Shown here: piece after piece, positions 17,556-25,862 of the stretch | Layout: each line of letters begins with the position of its first letter | Position numbering within the stretch: position 1 is the stretch's first letter | NCBI GenBank assembly: GCA_017405845.1 | Contig: JAFQZQ010000040.1 | Coordinates: 42,011-106,010, forward strand | DNA: 64,000 bases | Source: Mogibacterium sp. | GTDB lineage: Bacteria > Bacillota > Clostridia > Peptostreptococcales > Anaerovoracaceae | Direction: 5' to 3' | The notes under the pieces: generated by a model | What the model was told of the DNA's origin: nothing | Databases searched by the model: none | What the model saw: the letters and a program-made list of their open reading frames with translations, nothing else | Translations under genes and position numbers: made by a program

Positions 17556-18367
17556 TCATTCTGAATGGGACGCGTCTGCGCCGTATCCGGGACTTACAAG
17601 GGAGCAGAGAACAAATGAAGCTGCAGGAATTCTTTGATCTAAATAATAAGATTGCAGTTGCTTTTTCGGGCGGCGTCGATTCGACGTATCTGCTTTATGC
17701 CGCGGTGAAAGCCGGTGCAGATGTGAAGGCTTATTGCGTGAAGTCGGTATTCCAGCCGGGCTTTGAGTTTGAGGATGCAAAAGAGCTGGCTGAACAGATT
17801 GGATGCGGCTTTGAGGTGATTGAGCTTGACGTGCTTTCAGATGAAAGAGTCGCGGCTAATCCTGAGAACCGCTGCTATTACTGCAAACAGCATATAATGA
17901 GCGCCATTATGGAATCCGCGAAGGCTGACGGCTATGATACTGTCTGTGATGGAACGAATGCCTCTGATGATGCAGATGACAGACCGGGATTTAAGGCACT
18001 TGGAGAATTCGGCATAAGATCGCCGCTGCGGGAATGCGGCCTCACAAAAGTAGACATCAGGAAAGCGTCGAAGGATGCAGAGCTGCCTACCTGGGACAAG
18101 CCGGCATACGCCTGCCTCGCTACACGCATTCTGACGGGGGAGGAGATAACAAGCGAAAAGCTGGCAATAACGGAAAAAGCCGAGAGCATACTTCGTGAAA
18201 TGGGGTTCAGGGATTTCAGAGCAAGGATGAGAGGCTGCAACGGATTGATGCAGTTCACAGAAAGCCAGCTTGCTGAGGCGCTTTCACGCGAGAATGAGAT
18301 AAAGGAAGCGCTGTCAGATCTTTATAAAGAGGTTACAATTGACGGAAGCCCGCGCGTTTCAAGCTAA
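17552..18367 (+). CDS. larE: LarE-type ATP-dependent sulfur transferase (nickel-pincer cofactor synthesis), three-cysteine type
   Basis: 271 aa, PP-loop ATP pyrophosphatase: SGGVDS at 39-44. LarE adds sulfur to the pyridinium dicarboxylate precursor of the nickel-pincer nucleotide of lactate racemase. Cys108 and Cys111 (NRCYYCK) and Cys188 (YACLATR) form the three-cysteine set that in some LarE proteins binds a 4Fe-4S cluster, unlike the single sacrificial Cys of Lactobacillus LarE; this is inferred from the motif. The ATG overlaps the previous stop (ATGA) with AGGTGA upstream; the ATG at 17615 (Met22) with GGGAG is an alternative. larB and lactate racemase larA are not in the window. Confidence 0.88.
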   Translation: MIILNGTRLRRIRDLQGSREQMKLQEFFDLNNKIAVAFSGGVDSTYLLYAAVKAGADVKAYCVKSVFQPGFEFEDAKELAEQIGCGFEVIELDVLSDERVAANPENRCYYCKQHIMSAIMESAKADGYDTVCDGTNASDDADDRPGFKALGEFGIRSPLRECGLTKVDIRKASKDAELPTWDKPAYACLATRILTGEEITSEKLAITEKAESILREMGFRDFRARMRGCNGLMQFTESQLAEALSRENEIKEALSDLYKEVTIDGSPRVSS

Positions 18368-18385
18368 TTTCGGCCACATTCATCA

Positions 18386-18415
18386 TTGACCGAAAGCGCC
18401 CGGAAATTATACAAT
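18386..18415 (+). promoter_or_regulatory. Promoter of the uridine kinase gene, inside a terminator hairpin
   Basis: TTGACC (18386-18391) and TACAAT (18410-18415), 18 nt apart. The spacer contains the left arm of the terminator hairpin annotated at 18392-18442. Confidence 0.55.
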
Positions 18416-18442
18416 TAAACGGGTATGGGCTTTCGCCTTTTT
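18392..18442 (+). terminator. Likely rho-independent terminator after larE
   Basis: GAAAGC (18392-18397) pairs with GCTTTC (18429-18434), with weak inner CCCG/CGGG pairing, followed by GCCTTTTT. It overlaps the promoter of the next gene. Confidence 0.5.
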
Positions 18443-18467
18443 GTGTTAAAAATCGGAGGAATACCTG

Positions 18468-19088
18468 ATGGATTGCTTGATCATAGGAGTTGCCGGCGGA
18501 ACAGGATCCGGCAAATCGACATTCACAAACCGCATAAAAGATGAGTTCGGCGACAGAGTCACTGTCATCTATTATGACAACTACTACAGACAGCACGATG
18601 ATGTCCCTTTTGAAGAGCGTAAGCTCATCAACTACGATCATCCTGAAGCTTTTGAGACAGATCTCTTTATTGAACACCTGAGAAAGCTCAGAAATGGAGA
18701 GGCCGTTGAATGCCCTGTTTATGATTATACTATCCACAACAGGAGCAAAGAGACCGTCACCATCAAACCTTCTCCGGTAATTATCGTTGAGGGTATCATG
18801 GTTCTTCAGAACGAAGAGCTCAGAGATCTGCTGGATATAAAAATCTATGTAGAGGCCGATGCAGACGAGAGAATACTGCGTCGTGTCATCCGTGACGTAA
18901 AATACCGCGGCAGAGATGTTGAGGGAATTGCCCAGCAGTATCTCACCACGGTCAAGCCTATGCACTACATCTATGTTGAGCCTACAAAGTATCTGGCCGA
19001 CATCGTTCTCAACAGCGGTATGAACGACGTAGTGTTTGATGTGATAAAGGTAAAGATCCTGTCGCACCTCCAGAAGCAGGTGTATTGA
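18468..19088 (+). CDS. udk: Uridine kinase (uridine/cytidine kinase)
   Basis: 206 aa. Walker A GGTGSGKST at 10-18, then the substrate-binding YYDNYYRQ and DHPEAFETDL motifs and the RDVKYRGRD lid. It phosphorylates uridine and cytidine in pyrimidine salvage. ATG has GGAGG 8 nt upstream. It ends 4 nt before the LarC2 gene, so the two are likely co-transcribed. Confidence 0.92.
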   Translation: MDCLIIGVAGGTGSGKSTFTNRIKDEFGDRVTVIYYDNYYRQHDDVPFEERKLINYDHPEAFETDLFIEHLRKLRNGEAVECPVYDYTIHNRSKETVTIKPSPVIIVEGIMVLQNEELRDLLDIKIYVEADADERILRRVIRDVKYRGRDVEGIAQQYLTTVKPMHYIYVEPTKYLADIVLNSGMNDVVFDVIKVKILSHLQKQVY

Positions 19089-19092
19089 TACG

Positions 19093-19542
19093 ATGAAGGA
19101 CCGTGTATGCGAGCTTGAATGCAATATCGACGACATGACTGCGGAGGAGCTTGCCTTTGCAGCTGAAAGGCTGATGGAGGAAGGCGCCAAAGATGTGACG
19201 CTGTCTTCTGTTCAGATGAAGAAGGGCCGTCCGGCTACTTTGCTCACTGTGATGTGCGCTGATGAAGAGGAAGAAAAGGAGCGCTTCGTGCGCCTCATCT
19301 TCAAATATACTTCTACGATCGGTATACGCGAGGTGATTTCCGAAAGGCATGTTCTTGAGAGAAGTGAAGAAGCATTCAACACAGTATACGGCTTAGTACG
19401 ATGCAAAAGAGTCAGTGGCTACGGTGTCGAAAAAAGTAAATACGAGTATGAGGATCTTGCGCGCATTGCCCGCGAGCAGGGAATCAGTATTGCCGAAGCA
19501 CGGGAACTTGTTAAGAGTGTTATTGAAAACAGCCCTCATTGA
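19093..19542 (+). CDS. larC: LarC C-terminal domain protein (LarC2), stand-alone
   Basis: 149 aa. The opening CELECNIDDMTAEELAFAAE and the later TSTIGIREVISERHVLER, YGVEKSKYEYEDLARIAREQ are characteristic of the C-terminal half of the nickel insertion protein LarC. LarC is a CTP-dependent enzyme that inserts nickel into the pincer cofactor. In Lactobacillus LarC1 and LarC2 are joined by a programmed frameshift; here the upstream gene is uridine kinase and no LarC1 is present, so this is a genuinely separate half or LarC1 lies elsewhere. larE is 0.7 kb upstream. Confidence 0.82.
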   Translation: MKDRVCELECNIDDMTAEELAFAAERLMEEGAKDVTLSSVQMKKGRPATLLTVMCADEEEEKERFVRLIFKYTSTIGIREVISERHVLERSEEAFNTVYGLVRCKRVSGYGVEKSKYEYEDLARIAREQGISIAEARELVKSVIENSPH

Positions 19543-19566
19543 AAGAGCGTATTGGAGGCTTTAGAG

Positions 19567-20403
19567 ATGATTACAAACGGAAAAGACAGAACACTTGCAG
19601 AACGTGTCAGAGAAAGTGCAGTATTCCTTTATGGCAAGGGTGTGTTGAAACCGGAGATCGGAATAATCCTCGGATCCGGACTCAACGACTTTGCTGACAG
19701 GATAAAGGATCCGCTTATTATTTCATATAATGACGTGCCGAACATGGAAGCCGGTCTGGTGTCTGACCATAGAGGCCAGATAGTGTACGGCCGCTATAAA
19801 GGAAAGCGCGTCATCATAATGGCAGGCAGATTTCATTACTATGAAAACCGTGACATGGACAAAACAGTGTTCCCGGCAAGGGTCATGGTAGCTCTCGGTG
19901 TGAAGCGTTTCATCATTACAAACGCTGCGGGATGTGTTAATACCGCCTGGAATGCCGGCGACCTCATGCTCATCAGCGACCATATCAACCTTTCCGGAAA
20001 CAATCCGCTGATCGGTAGAAACCTTGACGAATTCGGTCCTAGATTTCCTGACATGACTTACACATACAATAAGGAACTCAGAGAAAAACTCAAGGATGCA
20101 GCTGCTGAGGAAGGCATCGAACTCCGCGAGGGTGTATACGCTATGTTCACCGGTCCGAGCTTTGAGACACCGGCTGAGATCAGATTTGCAAGAACGATCG
20201 GTGCAGATGCGGTCGGCATGTCAACTGTGCCTGAAGCCATAATCGCTAACCACGCAGGCCGCGAGGTAATAGGAGTATCATTCCTTTCGAACATGGCTGC
20301 CGGCGTTCTGGACAAGCCTCTGACGGGCGAGGAGGTAACCGAAGCTGCGCTGCGCATAAAGGACATTTTCGCAAGAGTCGTAGATCTTGCGATAGAAATA
20401 TAA
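19567..20403 (+). CDS. Purine-nucleoside phosphorylase (trimeric type)
   Basis: 278 aa, cleaves inosine/guanosine with phosphate in purine salvage. IILGSGL near the start, GRFHYYE (phosphate and ribose contacts), NAAG and the GMSTVPE purine-site motif identify the trimeric PNP/MTAP family. The ATG at 19567 has GGAGG 9 nt upstream; a TTG at 19552 is in frame but would overlap that ribosome binding site. It follows LarC2 by 24 nt. Confidence 0.92.
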   Translation: MITNGKDRTLAERVRESAVFLYGKGVLKPEIGIILGSGLNDFADRIKDPLIISYNDVPNMEAGLVSDHRGQIVYGRYKGKRVIIMAGRFHYYENRDMDKTVFPARVMVALGVKRFIITNAAGCVNTAWNAGDLMLISDHINLSGNNPLIGRNLDEFGPRFPDMTYTYNKELREKLKDAAAEEGIELREGVYAMFTGPSFETPAEIRFARTIGADAVGMSTVPEAIIANHAGREVIGVSFLSNMAAGVLDKPLTGEEVTEAALRIKDIFARVVDLAIEI

Positions 20404-20458
20404 AACAATTGGGACAAGAGAAAAGCACTAAAATATAACGAGGAGACAACTTAAACAA

Positions 20459-21034
20459 ATGGAAGCTAAACTTACAAGAGAACAGGCAAACGATCTTCTT
20501 CATAAGTACGTGAAGGGAGAAAACTACATTACACATAGCTATGCCGTAGAGGCTATCATGAGAGGACTCGCAAAGAGACTGGCACCTGAAGATGTCGAAT
20601 ACTGGGGCATCTGCGGACTGCTGCACGATCTCGATGAAGAGACTTCGCCTTGGAGAGACGACTTTGCAACACATGGTCCGACATCCGCTAAGATCCTGAG
20701 AGATGAAGGCTTTGGCGATCCTGTAATGGAAAACGCAATAATGTCGCACAATCCGATCTGCGGAAAGAATCCTGAGACTACGCTCGAGTATGCGCTGATC
20801 GCAGCCGACCCTATGTCGGGATTCCTGAAGGCTATCGCACAGATCTACCCTGACAAGAAGATCGCCAGCGTAAAGCACAAATCCGTCAACAAGAGATTCA
20901 AGGAGACACGCTTCGCAGCAGGTGCCAACAGACAGTACATGAGTCTCATCACAAAGACAGGCCTGGACTGGGACGAGTTCGTAGACATCGCGCTCGCATC
21001 GCTGGTAGAGGTCGCGGATGAGATCGGACTGTAA
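20459..21034 (+). CDS. HD domain-containing protein (putative phosphohydrolase)
   Basis: 191 aa. HD-superfamily metal motif: His26 (ITHSYAVEAIM), the paired LLHDLDEE at about 60-67, and DPMSG Asp near 117. Short stand-alone HDIG-like proteins of this type are usually annotated as hydrolases of unknown substrate. No signal or membrane segment. Gaps of about 55 nt to PNP and 24 nt to the TSCPD gene. Confidence 0.85.
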   Translation: MEAKLTREQANDLLHKYVKGENYITHSYAVEAIMRGLAKRLAPEDVEYWGICGLLHDLDEETSPWRDDFATHGPTSAKILRDEGFGDPVMENAIMSHNPICGKNPETTLEYALIAADPMSGFLKAIAQIYPDKKIASVKHKSVNKRFKETRFAAGANRQYMSLITKTGLDWDEFVDIALASLVEVADEIGL

Positions 21035-21058
21035 ACTGAAGAAAAGAGAAAGACTGTA

Positions 21059-21316
21059 ATGAGGAAAAAACTAATATATTATCCGGAAGGCGTATGCTCA
21101 GTAATGATTGAGATCGAGCTCGACGGAGATGTCATAAAGGATGTTGCTTTTACGGGCGGATGCAACGGGAATCTGAATGCGATTTCCAAGCTGATAAAAG
21201 GCATGAAAGCGGAAGATGTAATAGAGAAGCTCGAAGGCAACAGATGCGGCGTCAACAGCACTTCCTGCGCAGATCAGATGTGCAAAGGGCTCAGGAAGGC
21301 GCTTGCAGAGGCATAG
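21059..21316 (+). CDS. TSCPD domain protein (TIGR03905-like)
   Basis: 85 aa. Four cysteines occur in the pattern EGVCS, GGCNGN, NRCGVNSTSCADQ and MCKG. This small Cys-rich family resembles the C-terminal TSCPD domain of some ribonucleotide reductases and is thought to bind metal. Function unknown. It sits between the HD protein and serine acetyltransferase with short gaps. Confidence 0.85.
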   Translation: MRKKLIYYPEGVCSVMIEIELDGDVIKDVAFTGGCNGNLNAISKLIKGMKAEDVIEKLEGNRCGVNSTSCADQMCKGLRKALAEA

Positions 21317-21367
21317 CAGCAAACTGAAATATAGAATTTAGAGAACTATCGAAGTACGGAGAGAAAA

Positions 21368-22270
21368 ATGACGATGCAGAGCAGAGGCGCAAAAGCTGCG
21401 CATCTTGAGGACCTTGCAACCAGAATGACGGAGATAGATACCAGACCGATCGACGGCCATCTGCTTGGAATGCATGAGAAGGTCGCTGAGGCGTTGGATC
21501 ATCTGAAAAGGGCAATGTTCCCTTATCATTTCGGCAAGTCCCGCGCGAGATTTGCTGAAACAGAGAAGAGGACGTACGAGCTTATGAGGGCTTATGATGC
21601 GCTTGAGCAGACGCTTGAGCTCGTTTGCAAGGACCAGGAGGAGGCATCGGAAAAAACCGAGGCTCTCGTAGATGCGTTGCCGGATATTCTCGAAGTGCTT
21701 AAGACAGATGTTCAGGCGGGATATGACGGAGACCCTGCAGCTACGAGCATTGATGAGGTGATCACGACGTACCCTGCGTTCATAGCCATTTTCACCTACA
21801 GGATCGCGCACAAGCTCTATGAGCTCGGTGTGCCTATGATTCCGAGAGTTATGACTGAACAGGCACATGAGGTCACCGGAATCGATATTCACCCGGGAGC
21901 CCAGATAGGAAGATATTTCTTTATCGACCATGGAACGGGAGTTGTCATCGGCGAGACTACAACCATAGGCGAGCACGTAAAGCTGTATCAGCATGTTACC
22001 CTCGGCGCAAAGAGCTTCCCGGTAGGAGAGGACGGCATGCCTGTAAAGGGAATCAAACGTCATCCTGACTTAGGTGACAGGGTAGTCGTCTACGCCGGAG
22101 CCACGATACTCGGAGGCGATACCAAGATTGGAGATGACTGCGTGGTTGGCGGTAACGTATGGCTCACGCATTCGCTCGATCCGGGAGTTCACATAGTGAC
22201 CAAATCGAGCGGGCACGCCCAGTTTACAAGCGAAATGGCTCCTGAAGAAACAATAGAATGGTTCATCTGA
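21368..22270 (+). CDS. cysE: Serine O-acetyltransferase, EpsC type
   Basis: 300 aa. An N-terminal helical region (about 1-140) is followed by a left-handed beta-helix hexapeptide domain. The active-site region YFFIDHGTGVVIGETT (about 178-193) and KRHPDLGDRVVVYAGATILGG are those of the EpsC/CysE family, which makes O-acetylserine for cysteine synthesis. The C-terminal extension to EWFI fits the longer EpsC group. GGAGAG upstream of the ATG. A terminator follows directly. Confidence 0.92.
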   Translation: MTMQSRGAKAAHLEDLATRMTEIDTRPIDGHLLGMHEKVAEALDHLKRAMFPYHFGKSRARFAETEKRTYELMRAYDALEQTLELVCKDQEEASEKTEALVDALPDILEVLKTDVQAGYDGDPAATSIDEVITTYPAFIAIFTYRIAHKLYELGVPMIPRVMTEQAHEVTGIDIHPGAQIGRYFFIDHGTGVVIGETTTIGEHVKLYQHVTLGAKSFPVGEDGMPVKGIKRHPDLGDRVVVYAGATILGGDTKIGDDCVVGGNVWLTHSLDPGVHIVTKSSGHAQFTSEMAPEETIEWFI

Positions 22271-22280
22271 ATCCAATTTA

Positions 22281-22319
22281 AAAAGAGCGTCGCGGTCTTG
22301 ATACAGCGGCGCTTCTTTA
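22281..22319 (+). terminator. Rho-independent terminator of cysE overlapping the selC promoter
   Basis: AGCGTCGC (22286-22293) pairs with GCGGCGCT (22306-22313, one G-U), followed by TCTTT. The loop contains the -35 element of the next promoter. Confidence 0.7.
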
Positions 22320-22326
22320 GTATAAT
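22298..22326 (+). promoter_or_regulatory. Promoter of selC-selA-selB
   Basis: TTGATA (22298-22303) and perfect TATAAT (22321-22326), exactly 17 nt apart; start expected near 22333, about 42 nt before the mature tRNA-Sec. The leader can fold into a small hairpin (AGCGCA/TGTGCT). Confidence 0.8.
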
Positions 22327-22374
22327 CTCTTGAGTGCGGTCAGCGCATCTTTTGTGCTGGTTTCACCGCGACCT

Positions 22375-22472
22375 GGGGGTAGATAGGTGCTGGTGTGCCT
22401 CGCGGTCTTCAAAACCGTTTGCAGGGGGTTAGTAGCCTCCCGGGTGGGTTCGATTCCCACGTACTCCCGCCA
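22375..22472 (+). tRNA. selC: tRNA-Sec (UCA anticodon)
   Basis: 98 nt including encoded GCCA 3' end. It has an 8-position acceptor arm (GGGGGTAG with GTACTCCC; seven pairs plus a G/G mismatch at position 8 as read), a long 6-bp D stem AGGTGC/GTGCCT with a 4-nt loop, an anticodon stem GCGGT/ACCGT with loop CTTCAAA (anticodon TCA at 22409-22411), a long variable arm, and a T arm GTGGG-TTCGATT-CCCAC. These are the hallmarks of bacterial tRNA-Sec. It decodes UGA via SelB. selA starts 25 nt downstream, so the tRNA is processed from a selC-selAB transcript or read-through. Confidence 0.92.
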
Positions 22473-22496
22473 AATAGATTATGGAGGTCGGATGCC

Positions 22497-23957
22497 ATGA
22501 CAAAGAAAGAATTATTGAGAGGACTCCCTAAAATCGACGAAGTGATGAGGCAGGAGTCTCTTGTTGTATTGTCAGAAGAGAAGGGCGATGCTCTGGTCAC
22601 TGATGCCGTTCGCGCTGTCATCGCTGCCATCAGAGCTTCGATACTAGATCTCAGCGACGGAGAGGCGGATGATTTCGATGTCTCAGTGCTCGAGACGGGC
22701 GCGGTTGCAGAGTCAGCAATCGCCAGGATTTTCCATGAGGAAGAGCTGAATCTCTATCCGCTTATCAATGCGACAGGTACTATTCTCCATACGAATCTCG
22801 GAAGAGCACCTCTTTGTAAGGATGCTGTCGAGAACGTTATGAGAGTATCAAAAGGATATTCCGACCTTGAATATAACGTGCCTAAGGGCAAGCGTGGCTC
22901 GCGCCACGACCTCGTTGGTGACCTCATCGCCAGCCTTACCGGGGCTGAAGACGCTATGGTGGTCAACAATAATGCTGCAGCGACGATGATAGTCCTTGCT
23001 ACTCTCGGAAAGGGCAAGGAAATCGTTGTATCCAGAGGAGAACTCGTAGAGATCGGCGGAGCTTTCAGGATTCCTGATATCATGATGCAGTCCGGTGCAT
23101 TCCTTCAGGAGGTAGGTACCAGCAACAAGACAAAGGCATCCGACTATGAGAACGCAATTATGACCCGAAGCATGCTCGAAAAGGGCGATTGGTATGAGGA
23201 GGATCCGCGCCACGGAAAGCGTTTCGAGACCGGAGCGCTTATGAAGGTTCACAAGTCCAATTACGACATAGTAGGATTCACCGAAGAAGCTTCACTCGAA
23301 GAGCTTGTTGAGCTCGGAAAGAAGCACGATCTCCCGGTCATATTCGATATGGGAAACGGACTCATGCTCGATATGTCGGAATTCGGCCTTGACGAGCCTA
23401 ACATACCGGCATCCCTGGCTACGGGCATTGACGTTATGCTGTTCAGTGGTGACAAGCTGTTGGGCGGCCCGCAGGCGGGAATAATCGTCGGAAAGAAAAA
23501 ATACATAAAGGCAATGAAGAAGCATCCGCTGGCTAGGGCAATGAGAGTAGATAAGATGACCTTTGCAGCACTCGAAGCGACGCTCATGAAATACAGAGAC
23601 CGCAAAACGGCACTCAGGGACATCCCGGTACTCCGCATGATATCCGCTTCAAACGAAGAAATGAGAAAGAAAGCTGAAAGGCTCGCTGATGCGATCAAGA
23701 GGGTCAATCCTTCCATATCAGTAGAACTCGTTCCTGTTGAAGACCAGATAGGCGGAGGCTCTGCACCTATGGTGAGACTGCCGGGCTGGGCTGTGTCAGT
23801 AAGAGACGGCAGCAAGTCGGCCGACAGAACGGAGAGAAAGCTCCGCAAGGCAGACATCCCGGTGATCGGAAGAATCAACGAAGACAGACTTCTGCTGTGC
23901 GTACGCACCATAGCAGATGACGAGATAGAGACAACTGCAGAGGCCCTGAGAAAGTAA
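22497..23957 (+). CDS. selA: L-seryl-tRNA(Sec) selenium transferase
   Basis: 486 aa PLP enzyme that converts Ser-tRNA-Sec to Sec-tRNA-Sec with selenophosphate from SelD. LYPLINATGTILHTNLGRAP (about 86-105) and the PLP lysine Lys320 in FSGDKLLGGPQAG are invariant SelA motifs. Compared with E. coli SelA there is an insertion of about 20 residues around 225-246 (SMLEKGDWYEEDPRHGKRF) just before ALMKVHKSN. The ATG at 22497 has GGAGGT 8 nt upstream; the frame runs back into the tRNA gene, which is not coding. selB follows after 2 nt. Confidence 0.96.
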   Translation: MTKKELLRGLPKIDEVMRQESLVVLSEEKGDALVTDAVRAVIAAIRASILDLSDGEADDFDVSVLETGAVAESAIARIFHEEELNLYPLINATGTILHTNLGRAPLCKDAVENVMRVSKGYSDLEYNVPKGKRGSRHDLVGDLIASLTGAEDAMVVNNNAAATMIVLATLGKGKEIVVSRGELVEIGGAFRIPDIMMQSGAFLQEVGTSNKTKASDYENAIMTRSMLEKGDWYEEDPRHGKRFETGALMKVHKSNYDIVGFTEEASLEELVELGKKHDLPVIFDMGNGLMLDMSEFGLDEPNIPASLATGIDVMLFSGDKLLGGPQAGIIVGKKKYIKAMKKHPLARAMRVDKMTFAALEATLMKYRDRKTALRDIPVLRMISASNEEMRKKAERLADAIKRVNPSISVELVPVEDQIGGGSAPMVRLPGWAVSVRDGSKSADRTERKLRKADIPVIGRINEDRLLLCVRTIADDEIETTAEALRK

Positions 23958-23959
23958 GA

Positions 23960-25855
23960 ATGAAGAATATAATCATCGGCACGGCCGGCCACGTCGATCA
24001 CGGCAAAACGACGCTCATAAAGGCGCTCAGCGGAATCGACACTGACAGGCTGATAGAAGAGAAAAAGCGCGGCATCACGATCGAACTCGGATTCGCTCAT
24101 ATACCTAACGATGCCGGATACAACATTGGAGTCATCGATGTGCCGGGACATGAGAAATTCATTAAGCACATGCTCGCAGGCATAGGAGGCATCGACTTCG
24201 TTCTCTTTGTAGTTGCTGCTGATGAGGGTATAATGCCTCAGACAAGAGAGCACTTTGAAATACTGAATTCACTGGGCATAGACGACGGCATAATAGCCGT
24301 TACCAAGACCGATATGGTTGATGAGGAGTGGCTTGAGATGCTGCTCGAAGAGGTCGATGAATACTTCAAAGGTTCTTTCCTGGAAGGCAAGCCTGTCATA
24401 CCTGTAAGCGCGGCCACCGGAGAGGGCATAGAAGAACTCAAGGCAGAGATAATCGCGAAGTGCGACAGAGACAACAAGCGCCGTGAAGAAAAAGAGCTTT
24501 TCAGACTGCCTGTAGACAGGGTGTTCACTATGCAGGGCTTCGGCACTGTTGTAACCGGTACGCTGATGGATGGTAATGTCAAGGTCGGCGATAACGTCAT
24601 GATCTATCCTGAAGGCATTAAGGCCAAGGTAAGAGGCATACAGACATACGGCAAGGATACATACATTGCTGTGGCAGGCCAGAGAACTGCAATCAACCTG
24701 TCCGGAGTTACAAAGGACGACATAGACAGAGGCGATATCGTAGCGTATCCGGGTGCCGTTACAGTTACCGGCATGATAGACGCAGAGATCAGCATATTCA
24801 GCTCAACGGACAGGGTAGTTCTGAATAACAGCAGGGTGCACCTGTACTGCGGATCTGATGAAGTGCTCTGCAAGGTGATACTTCTCGACAGAGATGCGCT
24901 TTCTGCGGGAGAAACCGCTTACGCACAGCTGAGGCTTGAGGAGCCTGCAGCTGTAAGGCGCGGGGACAGGTTCATTATTCGTTTCTACTCTCCGATAATA
25001 ACTGTTGGCGGCGGCCGTATAATCGACGCACTGCCTGCAAAGCACAAGAGAAATAAACCGGAGATACTTGCCGGTATGGATGTTCTCTCGGGCGGTTCGG
25101 TAAGCGAGATAATATATGCCAAAGCCTGCGAGAGGCGTTTTGTCAGGCAGCAGGAGCTCGCTTCAGAGCTTGGGCTTCTGCCACAGGAAATGGCTTCTGC
25201 AGCAACGGGCGGTATAGCTGATGGTACGCTGGTGATACTGCCTGATGATACTATAGTAAGCGATTCCAAATTCGCGCATCTAAGTGAAGATATCAGCAAT
25301 ATAATAAATGCCTATCACGCAGATAATCCTTTGGCTGAAGGTATTCCGCGTCAGGAGCTCCTGTCCAGGCTAAAGGCGAGATGGTTCACCGATGACGATA
25401 AGCTGGTACAGGCAGTCCTGATATACTTGCTGGGACAGGGCTTTATCGAAGACAGGGGCAAATCAATCGCTATCAGCGGATTCAGCATTGAGTACACTGA
25501 TGAGCAAAAGGTCCTGAAAGAAAAAATAGCAGCAATGTACTCCGCTGCCGGGATAGAAATGATAAAGAATGACGAGGTATTCGCACTTTATAAGGACAGC
25601 AGAATAGTTCGCGCCATTCTTGAAGATCTGGAGTCCGAAGGGGCGATATATAAAGTTAACCCGTCATATTACATTGATACGCCGGCCTGGGAGAAGACAG
25701 TGCTTGCTGCAAGGTCATTTGATGGATGTTTCACTCTGGCAGAATACAGGGACAGACTCGGGACGTCCAGAAAATATGCAGCTGAGTTACTTCCTGCAAT
25801 GGATAAAGCCGGTATAACGGTGTTTGATGGTGAAACCAGAAGGGTGGTTAAGTAA
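23960..25855 (+). CDS. selB: Selenocysteine-specific translation elongation factor SelB
   Basis: 631 aa. EF-Tu-like GTPase: G1 GHVDHGKTT near residues 10-18, G3 DVPGHEKF, G4 TKTDM. Domains II-III follow, and the C-terminal ~200 residues are winged-helix repeats that bind the SECIS hairpin. It delivers Sec-tRNA-Sec to UGA codons next to SECIS elements, here expected to include the selD UGA. The ATG follows the selA stop by 2 nt, so selA and selB are translationally linked. Confidence 0.96.
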   Translation: MKNIIIGTAGHVDHGKTTLIKALSGIDTDRLIEEKKRGITIELGFAHIPNDAGYNIGVIDVPGHEKFIKHMLAGIGGIDFVLFVVAADEGIMPQTREHFEILNSLGIDDGIIAVTKTDMVDEEWLEMLLEEVDEYFKGSFLEGKPVIPVSAATGEGIEELKAEIIAKCDRDNKRREEKELFRLPVDRVFTMQGFGTVVTGTLMDGNVKVGDNVMIYPEGIKAKVRGIQTYGKDTYIAVAGQRTAINLSGVTKDDIDRGDIVAYPGAVTVTGMIDAEISIFSSTDRVVLNNSRVHLYCGSDEVLCKVILLDRDALSAGETAYAQLRLEEPAAVRRGDRFIIRFYSPIITVGGGRIIDALPAKHKRNKPEILAGMDVLSGGSVSEIIYAKACERRFVRQQELASELGLLPQEMASAATGGIADGTLVILPDDTIVSDSKFAHLSEDISNIINAYHADNPLAEGIPRQELLSRLKARWFTDDDKLVQAVLIYLLGQGFIEDRGKSIAISGFSIEYTDEQKVLKEKIAAMYSAAGIEMIKNDEVFALYKDSRIVRAILEDLESEGAIYKVNPSYYIDTPAWEKTVLAARSFDGCFTLAEYRDRLGTSRKYAAELLPAMDKAGITVFDGETRRVVK

Positions 25856-25862
25856 TCATAGA

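Noticed and set aside
18980..19100. A programmed frameshift joining LarC1 to LarC2
   Set aside because: The upstream frame is uridine kinase with its own stop at 19088, not LarC1.
22395..22496. Extension of selA upstream to 22395
   Set aside because: It would code through tRNA-Sec; the ATG at 22497 has the proper ribosome binding site.
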